Part shown: positions 29,062 to 37,785 of the stretch, one piece after another
Numbering within the stretch: position 1 is the first letter of the stretch
Layout of the letters: each line of letters opens with the position of its first letter
Source of the DNA: Prorocentrum cordatum
Lineage: Eukaryota; Sar; Dinophyceae; Prorocentrales; Prorocentraceae
NCBI GenBank assembly: GCA_963575745.1
Contig: CAUYUJ010017800.1
Coordinates: 1-64,000 of the forward strand
Direction: 5' to 3'
Length of the DNA: 64,000 nt
Notes under the pieces: model-generated
The model's input: only the letters and a program-made list of their open reading frames with translations
What the model was told of the DNA's origin: nothing
The model's database searches: none
Position numbers and translations under genes: made by a program

Positions 29062-32000
29062 ACCGGGGCTCAGAGGATGGCCCGGGCCATTTTGCACAGC
29101 GCCCCAGCGCCGCCGAGTTCATGGCACGCTGGACCGTCCAGGTCGCGACGAACCTCGACGTGGAGGCGGAGGCGAAGGGGCGGCCGCTAACCAAAGTCCG
29201 TCCGGAGGCCAAGGACTTCGAGCAGTCTGCTGAGCTGGAGGCAGTGGAGAATCGGCCTGCCGGGGAGGCAGACGAGGAGGGGGCGGGCGCCGGCGGCGGA
29301 GCGCTGGACGGTTTTGCTCAGGAGGTGGACGAGGGCGAAGTGGACGAAGCGTGGGCGGCGCACCGACAGATGGCCAGGTTCGCCGTGCCGGATTGCGAGG
29401 TCCCCGCGGTGGCCCAGTTGGAGCTCATTCGTGGGTCGTCACAAAGCTTGGTCTATAAGAACATCTTCCTTGAGGGTTATGCGAAAGACCACAAGCCGCA
29501 GCCCGCTGCCGCGAGTAGTGGAAGGCAGACCGGCTTCGCCGGTCTCGACTTGGACGACTCTCAGTTCGAGGAGGGCAAAGCGCAGCAGAAGGAGGCGTTC
29601 CGGTACACGAAAAAAGGAGCTGAGGGCTTGAATGGGGATGGCGACGGCGGGGGCGGCCTCGCGGGTTCGGCGCCTGCCGCGCTCGTGCCTGGTCGGCCGC
29701 CGGCGCCCGCGGTTGCCGGCGAAGATAAGCGGCCGCCGCCACCGCTGGCGCGCGACGTCGCGCAGAGGCTGTTGGACGAGTGGGCGAACAGGCCGGAGGC
29801 AGAGGGAGGCCCCGTGACGTTCAATAAGGAGCAGAAGGCGGCGGTCGCCCTGGTCGTGGGCCAGGTGGAGGCCATCGTGGCTTACGAGAAAGATCTGGAC
29901 AGCGGAAAAAGCCCTAAGCCGGTGGAGCAGATGGCTCTCCTGTTGCACGGGGAGGGCGGGACGGGGAAGACGGAGGTGGTGAAACTGCTGCGGCGTCTGT
30001 TCGCCGAGGTGTTCGGCAAGGGATCGGAGATCGCCGTGGCCTCGTCGAACAGCGCTGCGCGCGTCATCGGGGGGGAGACGATCCACAGCGGCTTCGGGCT
30101 GAGCGGCCAACAGGCCATGGACATCAGAACGCTGTCTAGACAGAAGGTCGATGACATCGTGGACCGCATGAACGACCTCAAGGCCGTCATCGTGGAGGAG
30201 GTGTCCATGGTGCCGCCCCAGCTTCTCGGCGCTGCATCGTTTCGCATGTGCAAAGCCCGTAAGGCTCAGTATAATTGCGATGTGAACCTGTACATGGCGC
30301 GGGGCCACACGTTCGGGAAGGTTCCGATCGTCATGTTCCTGGGGGATTTTTATCAGTTGGGGCCGGTGAGCGGCAAGGGCAGAAGGTCTTCCTTGCTGCA
30401 GCCCGAGTCGCCCGAGGCGCCTGTTCACGTCCGCAATGGGCAGTCCATGTTCCTGGACGGGCTCACCCACGCGATGTTTCTGTACGAGACGCACCGCTTC
30501 AGGGACCGTCTCGTTACTCCGCACGCGCCCTGCCCTTTCATGCCCGGCTTCTTGAAGACCATGAGGCAGGGCAAAAAGTTTACGGCCGAGCAGGAAAGGA
30601 TGGTGCAAAAGTGGGTGGTCCGACCTGGTAAGAACGACATGCGGTTGCAGGACCCCCATGTCAAGGACGGGTTCGAGATGGGCATCGCCTGGGAGGCCGT
30701 GCACAGGCAGATGCATTATCGGGCCGTGCGAGAGGCCAGGGATAGAGGGCAGATGCTGCTGTACGTGCAGGCCGTTGACCTGCCTCCAAGGCCATTCGGT
30801 GCGGAGCATCACAAGGCCATGCTTCAGGTGCCGAACGTGAACAACACTGGTCACCTCATCGGCATGTGCCCGCTGTACATCGGCATGCATGTGCGGTTGA
30901 ACGTGAAGTTGTCGGCGAAGCACCAGATCGTCCAGGACGCCGTGGGGGAAGTCGTGGACGTGAGGTTCCACCCGCGAGAGTTCGAGACGCCAGACGCGGA
31001 TTGGCGCGAAAAGAAGCTTCACGACGCCCACCGGATCGGTTATTATCGATGCAAATGTTTGCCGCGCGGTGTCCTCGTCAGGGTTGATGGCCTCGAGAAG
31101 GACTTTGGGTTCGGAAAAGGGGTTGTGCAGATCGCGCCGCACAGGGCGTCCTGGGAGTGGAACCATCACTACGACGACGAGGGCGAGCGAAAGCTTCGGA
31201 AGGTGAAGGTTACGAGGTACCAGATCCCGTTGCTGCCAGAGAAAGTTCGTACCGTGCAGACTGCGCAGGGCATGGGCATGGATGCGGCCACCATGGTGCT
31301 CCAGAAGCCCATGAACATGGGCGCCGATTACTGGTGGCTGCACCTGTACGTCATGCTCAGTCGCGTTCGCGTGGCCCACCGCGTGCTCGTCTACAACCTG
31401 CCGCCCTGGGACATTCTGGAGCGGGGCCCGCCCCAGTACGTCCGCGACGGTGTCCAACGCTTTGAAAAAAAGATGCTCGAGAGTTTCGGAATCGCCAAGC
31501 AGAAGGCGCAGGAGTACGGCTGGGACGTGGGGGATGGGCCCGCCGCGCGGAGGGCCCCGGAGTCGAGCTCGGCGCCCGCGCCGCCGGTGGTGCCACGGGC
31601 GTCGCCGCTGGGCCCGTCTCGGGCCGCGGGGACCTCAGCGGGCGTCGGTGAGGCGGACGACGACGACGACGAAGCAGCCGGATCAGTTCCTTCGGGCGGG
31701 GAGGCGGCCCCTGCGGCGTCTGTGCATACGCCTCTGCCCTCGCACGCGCTGCGCCCGGGTCAGGCTCTGACGGTGCCACCGGCATACATTGCGCCGGACG
31801 CAGGGCTTGCGGGGCGGGGCAGGGGCCGCGGCCGCGGCGGTGACGCGACGGGGACCGGAGATGCGGCGGCGGCATCGTCGACGGGGAGTGCTGTTTCGCG
31901 GGGGCGACGGCGCGCGGGTGGCGGCCGCGGTGCCGGTAGGGGCACCGTAGTGCCGAGGGATCTTTGGGGGGGCATGTTTCGCACGGCGGCGACTGTTGGC

Positions 32001-32156
32001 GATGTGCAGAGCCGCCAGAGCTGCGCCCGCTGGACCGGGATCTGTGCATGGCAGCTTACGGCGTGTCCCAGGAGGAGGTCACCAGGGAGCTGCAGTGGCA
32101 CTGCGGCCGCGGCTCTGGCGTGGGCATCGCAAACCTCGGCAATACTTGCTTCGTGA
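28968..32156 (+). CDS. PIF1-type helicase domain of the Helitron-like element
   Basis: A superfamily 1 DNA helicase of the PIF1/RRM3 type, which in Helitrons unwinds the strand being moved. Coherent coding runs about 29050-31965. Motif I (Walker A) is HGEGGTGKTE near residue 328. Motif II is VIVEEVSMV near 407, with Glu where most PIF1 proteins have Asp. Motif III is FLGDFYQLGPV near 459, a QGMGMDAA motif lies near 767, and motif VI is YVMLSRVRVAHR near 795. All core motifs are present and in order, so the domain is complete. The C-terminal tail is Gly/Pro/Ala-rich and passes into the USP frame at a run of seven G at about 31966. Confidence 0.85.
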   Translation: MVGQSVGVVQAVRGVRAASWKVVHDRGHRDLNRGSEDGPGHFAQRPSAAEFMARWTVQVATNLDVEAEAKGRPLTKVRPEAKDFEQSAELEAVENRPAGEADEEGAGAGGGALDGFAQEVDEGEVDEAWAAHRQMARFAVPDCEVPAVAQLELIRGSSQSLVYKNIFLEGYAKDHKPQPAAASSGRQTGFAGLDLDDSQFEEGKAQQKEAFRYTKKGAEGLNGDGDGGGGLAGSAPAALVPGRPPAPAVAGEDKRPPPPLARDVAQRLLDEWANRPEAEGGPVTFNKEQKAAVALVVGQVEAIVAYEKDLDSGKSPKPVEQMALLLHGEGGTGKTEVVKLLRRLFAEVFGKGSEIAVASSNSAARVIGGETIHSGFGLSGQQAMDIRTLSRQKVDDIVDRMNDLKAVIVEEVSMVPPQLLGAASFRMCKARKAQYNCDVNLYMARGHTFGKVPIVMFLGDFYQLGPVSGKGRRSSLLQPESPEAPVHVRNGQSMFLDGLTHAMFLYETHRFRDRLVTPHAPCPFMPGFLKTMRQGKKFTAEQERMVQKWVVRPGKNDMRLQDPHVKDGFEMGIAWEAVHRQMHYRAVREARDRGQMLLYVQAVDLPPRPFGAEHHKAMLQVPNVNNTGHLIGMCPLYIGMHVRLNVKLSAKHQIVQDAVGEVVDVRFHPREFETPDADWREKKLHDAHRIGYYRCKCLPRGVLVRVDGLEKDFGFGKGVVQIAPHRASWEWNHHYDDEGERKLRKVKVTRYQIPLLPEKVRTVQTAQGMGMDAATMVLQKPMNMGADYWWLHLYVMLSRVRVAHRVLVYNLPPWDILERGPPQYVRDGVQRFEKKMLESFGIAKQKAQEYGWDVGDGPAARRAPESSSAPAPPVVPRASPLGPSRAAGTSAGVGEADDDDDEAAGSVPSGGEAAPAASVHTPLPSHALRPGQALTVPPAYIAPDAGLAGRGRGRGRGGDATGTGDAAAASSTGSAVSRGRRRAGGGRGAGRGTVVPRDLWGGMFRTAATVGDVQSRQSCARWTGICAWQLTACPRRRSPGSCSGTAAAALAWASQTSAILAS

Positions 32157-34252
32157 GCGCAGTCGCGCAGGTGCTGCTACGCCTGGCTCCCTTCCGTCGG
32201 CTTCTCTACGTTCACGACCAGCGGTGCCCTCTGGGTGCGGCATCTTGCGCGGCGTGCGCGCTCGGAGCCCAGGCCACGGCTCTCTCTGTCCAGGGCGGGG
32301 GGGTCGACGCCGACGCGCCGCTGGCTGCCGCCGCGCGCGCGGGGCTTTTTGGTGAGCGAGAATTCGCAGAATTCGATCAGCAAGGGAGACCGAAGCAATG
32401 CGACGCGTCAGAGTTCTTCTTGGCCGCCCTCCATGCCGTTACCGAGGCCGAACACCCCGTTTGTACCGCAAGGGGGGCTCACGGGCAGCGCAGTGTGCTC
32501 CAGCAGCACGTCTGCGGCATTGCGTTTCGGCAGCGGAGGCGATGCGCCGCGTGCACAGCAAGTTCGGACAAGGGGGAAATTAGGACGTTTCTGAAGGTGG
32601 TGCCTTCCGAATTGCTCGGCCCCGACCACCGGGGGCCGTGCGATCTGGAGGACTTGATCCGGCTGGGATTATGGCATGTCGGTGAGCCAGGGCCAGGATG
32701 TCCGGCGCACGCTCACCTCGATGATGCTCAGAGGGCGGCGGCCGGGGTCTGTCAAGGCATCAGGGTATATACAGGCAATCGCTGGGAGCGGTCGCCGCCG
32801 GTGCTCTTCGTGATCGTGGAGCGGGTGATAGGCCAGTGGTGCGACAGACGCCCTGTGCGCTTTCCTCAGATTCTGCGGCCTCTGGATTCCCAGTGCGAGT
32901 GCGATTTCTCGGGGGTCGTGGTGCAGCAGGGCGAAAGCGCGACAAGCGGACACTATTATGCGTATGCATCCGTGGGCGTGAACGAATACGCCAAATTCGA
33001 CGACAGTGCTGTCCAGCTCCAGACTTGGGCGCAGATCGCCAGAAACCACCAGGTGCACATTGGCGCCTATGTGTTTGCGTATGTGCGCAGGGCGGGTCCG
33101 CGGGGCGGAGGCGGCGGGCGCGCGGCGGCGGGGTCTGCGGGGGGCGCCAGCGGCAGCGCGGGTGCGGGACCGTCTGGTGCGCCGCCGGCTCCGCCGACTG
33201 CGCCTCTCGGGCATGCAGGCGGGCGCGCGGCGGGGTCTGCGGGGAGCGGCGATGGCGGCGGCGGCGCTGCTTCCAGCACGTCTGCCGCGCCGTCTGCGCC
33301 GCCGAGTGCGCCCGCCGGGCAGCAGGCGTCGGGTGGCGAGCCACCGGGCAAGCGGAGTCGGGCGGGTGGCGGGGATCCTGGCGCTGGCGACGGGGACCCC
33401 GGCGCTTCGGGGCAGCCGCAGCAGCCATTGCGAAGGGGCAAGAAGCGCGGGCTGTCCCCGCCGGCTCTGGGCAGCACGGGCGACGAGGACGACGACGCTG
33501 GCAGGGCCGCTGGCGTTCCGTCCGCGGACCCTGTGCCTGCTGTAGTCCAGCCAGGCGCGGGGGCGTCGCTCGCGGGGGATGAATGGCGGCGCTTTACGCC
33601 AGAAAACATTGACCCCGCGAAGTGCATGGCTCGGACGTGGGGGAACGGAGCTGTTGGGCAATGCCGGAGCGCGCAAAAGCAGGGATGCGGGGATCTGTGC
33701 GGGCTGCATTTCAAGCAGCAGCACAAAGATGGTTGGCATGGGCGTGTGGACGGGCCCATCCCGGAGGGAAAGTTGAAGGTGTTCAAGGAGAAGAACGCAG
33801 GGAAGGCCCCGCGTGCGGCGCCCGCGGCTGAGGCTGGCGCAGTGCCGGGCAGCGATGGCGTCGCCGCGAGGGCGCCGACAGGGGGCGGCGAGGGTGCTGG
33901 AGGGTCTAGCGCAACCAGTGCGGCTTCGGAGCCATCCTCGGGCGGCGAGCGCGGGGGGCGTGGCGGGCGCGCGACCGCGAGGGAAATCGCCGCCGCTGCC
34001 GCGGAGGAGCGCGCGCGGCAGGAGGATCCTGAAGAACGGCGGACGCGCTTGGGCATCGCCGAGCACAACAAGCGGCAGGAGTTGCTCGGCCAGGTCGCTG
34101 GAGCCTTCCGATTGCGCCAAGAGGATGTGCCCGTCAGCATCGGCAGGTGGACTGACGAGAAGCTGCGACAGACGTTGCGCCGCCTGCGCCCGGAAAGAGG
34201 TGACGTGGTGAGCGAGCCAACGATTGTGGCGCTGTCGGAGGAGGCTCTCTGA
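31964..34252 (+). CDS. Ubiquitin-specific protease (USP/UCH) domain downstream of the Helitron helicase
   Basis: A cysteine protease of the USP family, which removes ubiquitin from proteins. The Cys box reads GIANLGNTCFVSAVAQ with the nucleophile at residue 62 (codon 32147-32149). The His box reads TSGHYYAYAS with the catalytic His at residue 330, and KFDDSAV provides the usual Asp. The domain occupies about residues 45-375. A low-complexity Gly/Ala/Pro linker follows, then a Cys module near 550-590 (CMARTW, QC, C, C-x2-H) resembling one in the 20208-26420 frame. That, and the end-to-end overlap with the helicase frame, suggest it belongs to the same transposon protein rather than to a host gene. 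Confidence 0.8.
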   Translation: MGGHVSHGGDCWRCAEPPELRPLDRDLCMAAYGVSQEEVTRELQWHCGRGSGVGIANLGNTCFVSAVAQVLLRLAPFRRLLYVHDQRCPLGAASCAACALGAQATALSVQGGGVDADAPLAAAARAGLFGEREFAEFDQQGRPKQCDASEFFLAALHAVTEAEHPVCTARGAHGQRSVLQQHVCGIAFRQRRRCAACTASSDKGEIRTFLKVVPSELLGPDHRGPCDLEDLIRLGLWHVGEPGPGCPAHAHLDDAQRAAAGVCQGIRVYTGNRWERSPPVLFVIVERVIGQWCDRRPVRFPQILRPLDSQCECDFSGVVVQQGESATSGHYYAYASVGVNEYAKFDDSAVQLQTWAQIARNHQVHIGAYVFAYVRRAGPRGGGGGRAAAGSAGGASGSAGAGPSGAPPAPPTAPLGHAGGRAAGSAGSGDGGGGAASSTSAAPSAPPSAPAGQQASGGEPPGKRSRAGGGDPGAGDGDPGASGQPQQPLRRGKKRGLSPPALGSTGDEDDDAGRAAGVPSADPVPAVVQPGAGASLAGDEWRRFTPENIDPAKCMARTWGNGAVGQCRSAQKQGCGDLCGLHFKQQHKDGWHGRVDGPIPEGKLKVFKEKNAGKAPRAAPAAEAGAVPGSDGVAARAPTGGGEGAGGSSATSAASEPSSGGERGGRGGRATAREIAAAAAEERARQEDPEERRTRLGIAEHNKRQELLGQVAGAFRLRQEDVPVSIGRWTDEKLRQTLRRLRPERGDVVSEPTIVALSEEAL

Positions 34253-34261
34253 GTGCTGCGC

Positions 34262-36060
34262 CTCGACGGCGGCTCTCTGAGTGTGTGCCTGTGTGTCTGT
34301 GTGTCTGTGAGTCTGTGTGTCGGTGTGTCTGTGTGTCTGTGTGTCTGTGTGTCTGTGTGTCTGCATGTCTGTGTATTTGAGTTTCTGCGTGTCTGTGTGT
34401 CTGTGTGTCTGTGTGTCTGTGTGTCTGCGTGTCTGCGTGTGTGTGTGTGGCTGTGTGTCTGTGTGTCTGTGGTCTGTGTGTCTGTGTGTCTGTGTATCTG
34501 TGTCTCTGTTTGTCTGTGTGTCCGTGTCTGTGAGTCTGTATGTCTGTGGGTCTGTGCGTTTGTGTGTCTGTGTTTCCGTCTGTCTCTGTGCGTGTGTGTC
34601 CGTGTGTCTCTCTGTCTGTGTGTCTGTGTGTCTGTGTGTCCGTGTGTGCGTGTCCTCGTCTGTGTGAGCCCCGCCCTCTCCCCCTCCCCCTCCTTCCCTT
34701 CCCCTGGCGCTCCGCGAGGGCGGAGTGGCTGGAGTGGAGGGAGGGCTGGCCCCGAAATGGGGCGGCGCCTCCCCCCTCCGGAGCGCCGGCGGGAGTGGCG
34801 GGGGGCGGGGTGCGTAGAGGGCCGCATGGGGGTCGCGGGGGAGGGAGGGGTCTCTGTGTGGCTGTGTGTCTGTGTGTTTGAGTGTCTTGTGTCTTTGTCT
34901 GTGTGTCTGTGTGCCCGTGTGTCAGTGTGCCTGTGTGTCTTTGTGCCTGTGTGTATGTGTGTCGGTGCGTCTGTGTGTCTGTGTGTCTGTGTGTCCGCGT
35001 GTCTGTGTGTCTGTGTGTATATGTGTCTGTGTGTGCGTGCGCTTGTGTGTCCGTGTGTCCGTGTGTCTGTGTGACTGTGTGCTTGTGTGCCTGTGTGTCT
35101 TTGTGTCTGTGTGTCTGTGTGTCTGTGTGTCTGTGTTTCTGTGCGTCTGTGTGTCCGTGTTTCTGTGTGTCTGGTCTGTGTGTCTGTGTGTCAGCGTGTC
35201 TGTGTATCTGTGTCTGGCATGCGTGTTCGCTGGTGTGCGTTTGCGTGTGTGTTTGTGTGTGTGTGCGTGTGTCTGTGTCTGCGTGAGTGTTTGCGTGCGT
35301 GTGTGTGCGGGTGTTTGCGTGTGGGCGTGAGCATCTTTGTGCGGGAGTGGCCGCCGCTGCCGACGATTCTGGGGGGCCAGCGCGACCTTGGCGGCGCCGG
35401 CCTCGTCGGTGGCGGTGGAGGCTGGGCGACTTCGAGGATTGCGTGTCCGTGTGTCTGTGTTCCTTTTTGTTAATGTGTCTGTGTGTCTGTGTGTGTGTTT
35501 TGTGAGTATGTGTGCTTTGTGTCGTGTGCCTGTGTGTCTCGGTGTCTGTGTGGCTGTGTGTCTGTGTGTCTGTGTGTCTGTGTGTCAGCGTGTCAGTGTG
35601 GCAGTGCAGTGTGTCACTGTGTCAGTGTTTGTCAGTGTGTCTGTGTGTCTGTGTGTCTGTGTGTCTGTGTGTCTGTGTGTCTGTGTGACCGTGTGTCCCT
35701 GTGTCTGTGTGTATGTGTATGTGTGTCCGTGTGTATGCGTGTCTGTGTGTCTGTGTGTCTGTGTGTCTGTGTCTGCGTCTCTGTGTGTCTGTGTGTCTGT
35801 GTGTCTGTGCGTCGGTGTGTTTGTGTGTTTGTGTGTCTGTGTGTCTGTGTGTCTGTGTACCTGTGTGTCTGTATGTCTATGTGTCTCTGTGTCTGTGAGT
35901 GAGTGTGTCTGTGTGTCACTGTGTCAGTGTGTCCGTGTGTGTCTCTGTGTCTGTGTGTGTCTGTGCGTCTGTGTTTCTGTGTGTCTGTGTGTCTGTGTGT
36001 CTCCGTGTCTGTGCGCGTGTGTATGCGTGTGAGTGTGTGGGTGTGTGTCTGCCTGTGTGC
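34262..36060 (+). repeat. Octanucleotide array (TGTGTCTG)n with GC-rich interruptions
   Basis: About 1.5 kb of TGTGTCTG repeats with point variants lie at 34262-34665, 34859-35330 and 35441-36060. Two unique-looking inserts separate them: 34666-34858 (GC-rich, with hairpin CTCCGCGAGGGCGGAG) and 35331-35440. Open frames through it spell Ser-Val-Cys-Leu repeats and are artefacts. Confidence 0.9.
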
Positions 36061-36654
36061 GCGCGCGGCGCTGGCCCCCCCGCGCTTTGCCCCTCCCCCC
36101 CTCTCCTCCTTCTGGCGCTCCGCGAGGGCGGAGTGGCTGGAGTGCAGGGAGTGGTTGGGCGGAGTGGTTGGAGTGGAGTGGTTGGAGTGGAGGGAGCCAG
36201 CTTCCCTCTCCGGCTACCGAACAGGCATATCTGTCTACCGTACCTCAGGGGTAGATCTGGGCGATCTGGAGTAGTGGCCTTCACGGGCCGCGAAACAGTG
36301 ACGACCCTGTGATCCTGAGGATTATCGTGTCATTGTACGAATTTGATCTTTGGGTATTGATTCAAGACGTCGTACGATTCCCCGTCAGGGTATCGCAATC
36401 TCCTTTGCCAGATCAACTTATCGCAGTGGCAGGAGACCACTACCCAGTGGTACCGTCGACAAACAGATCTGGATTTCTTATCGCCTGATTTCCCAGATAT
36501 CTCTAGACAGAACACGGGAGTTGATTTTCCAGACGAGTTTGGACAGTCAAGGGGCAAGGCATTTCAGGAAAGATATCGGAGGAAGAGAGAGCAACTTCAG
36601 AGAAGGCAAGAGGACAGAGATTGGCTTCAACATTACGGTCTCAATACAGACAGT
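36061..36654 (+). other. Junction and 5' leader of LINE element 1
   Basis: Starts with a GC-rich segment sharing GGCGCTCCGCGAGGGCGG with 34706-34730 (copy at about 36112) and with GGAGTGGTTGGAGTGGAGTG repeats at 36150-36200. From about 36210 the composition becomes balanced and runs to ORF1. No promoter motif is recognisable. The exact 5' end of the element is not visible. Confidence 0.4.
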
Positions 36655-37785
36655 ATGGCGGCTGTTGCAAATGGGGCCATGGAAGTAGAGCAGAGGGAGG
36701 AGTTCGAGCAGAATAAACGTCGACGGGAGGTTGAAGTCGAAGCTCAACGTAAAGCATTATTAGCTCAGGAAACGGACCCCTTTAAGAAGATGATGATGCA
36801 GCATGTTTGGAAAAGTGAGGACCAAGCTGAAAATTTACTCGGAGTGGTTAAAGAATCAAAAGAGAACATCGAACGCGTGGACAAGACACTCAAAGAACAT
36901 GGGGCCAGAATGGATCGAGCTGATGCTCGGACAAGTTTGCTGGAACAACAAGTCAAACGCCTGGTGCAAGATCGCTCGATGGGAACCGTTTCCACTGCAG
37001 GGGGTTCTGATAGTGGAGGCAAGGGGGGTCGTGAAGACGGGCCGTCGTTTTCATACCGATCTAACAACATCAGCTCTCCCGCCCTTTTTGTGCCTCAGTG
37101 GGTGGAGCTCAAAGGATGGGTTACCGACTGGAATAACCAGATGATGCGAGGTCAACAAATGATCACTTGGGCAGATGGGCTTGAATTGATTCGTAACGTG
37201 ATTAGTTCTCTACCACAGGAGGATCAGGACAAATTTGACTCTGATAAGACCGACAGACTCAATTCAGGACGCTACATGTACGGTTCAGTGAAGATTGGAT
37301 TCAAAGATGGCACGTCGAAAGAGACTCTTTGGCGGGTAAAGAAGTGGATGGATAACATTGTGAAACCAGCTGAGTCACGCCCACAGCCCCCGCCTGGTCT
37401 GAGCTACCCGACTCTGGACACGATCATCCACGGTCTATCGACAACGATTGATGCAAGTAAGATTCGATGCTTGGTGGAATGTCCTCCATGGAAACGTGAT
37501 CATGTGAAGGCTGTGGCACGATTTTGCGGATGTTGGCGCTCGAAGACAGCAGCACTGGTGGACATCCCTGTCAAGGGAGAGGTTGGACCGCCACGATCAC
37601 AGATCTGGACGGTGGGCAATCTTACGGGACCTCAGCCCATCAGGCCGATATGCTTCGCGACTTTCACGACGGCCACAGGTGCATGGACAATCCATCAGGA
37701 TGCGTGGGCAGCCATCGTGGCAAAGTATCCTGGGCTTACGCTTCCACCAGCAGAGTTGTTGGAGGAGGTTAACCGTCGGTTTTGA
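36655..37785 (+). CDS. LINE 1 ORF1 protein (coiled coil, putative RNA-binding)
   Basis: 376 residues from ATG 36655. An N-terminal charged helical stretch (about residues 10-110) with heptad-like spacing suggests a coiled coil. A Gly/Ser linker and a globular domain follow. Segments of the globular domain recur in the ORF1s of elements 2 and 3: WVELKGWVTDW near 152, RLNSGR near 200, PPWKRDH near 280 and GEVGPP near 305. The layout resembles LINE ORF1 proteins, which trimerise and bind the element RNA, but I recognise no named RNA-binding domain. The stop is TGA 37783-37785; ORF2 continues in the same frame. Confidence 0.7.
   Translation: MAAVANGAMEVEQREEFEQNKRRREVEVEAQRKALLAQETDPFKKMMMQHVWKSEDQAENLLGVVKESKENIERVDKTLKEHGARMDRADARTSLLEQQVKRLVQDRSMGTVSTAGGSDSGGKGGREDGPSFSYRSNNISSPALFVPQWVELKGWVTDWNNQMMRGQQMITWADGLELIRNVISSLPQEDQDKFDSDKTDRLNSGRYMYGSVKIGFKDGTSKETLWRVKKWMDNIVKPAESRPQPPPGLSYPTLDTIIHGLSTTIDASKIRCLVECPPWKRDHVKAVARFCGCWRSKTAALVDIPVKGEVGPPRSQIWTVGNLTGPQPIRPICFATFTTATGAWTIHQDAWAAIVAKYPGLTLPPAELLEEVNRRF

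Larger units (their letters stand above)
18142..34252 (+). mobile_element. Helitron-like transposon, very large, with helicase and USP domains
   Basis: Sixteen kilobases of GC-rich plus-strand coding sequence form one domain series across several frames: helicase-associated-like repeats, zinc modules, a Helitron N-terminal region, a Rep domain, a PIF1 helicase and a ubiquitin-specific protease. Rep plus PIF1-type helicase in this order is the hallmark of Helitrons, which move as rolling-circle elements. I could not identify the expected 5' TC end or the 3' hairpin with CTRR, so the boundaries follow the coding region. Frame changes mean the copy is decayed, contains introns, or has sequence errors. 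Confidence 0.75.

Noticed and set aside
34253-36032. Cys/Val/Ser-rich open frames in the TG-rich array
   Set aside because: They are direct translations of an octanucleotide repeat that is open in several frames.
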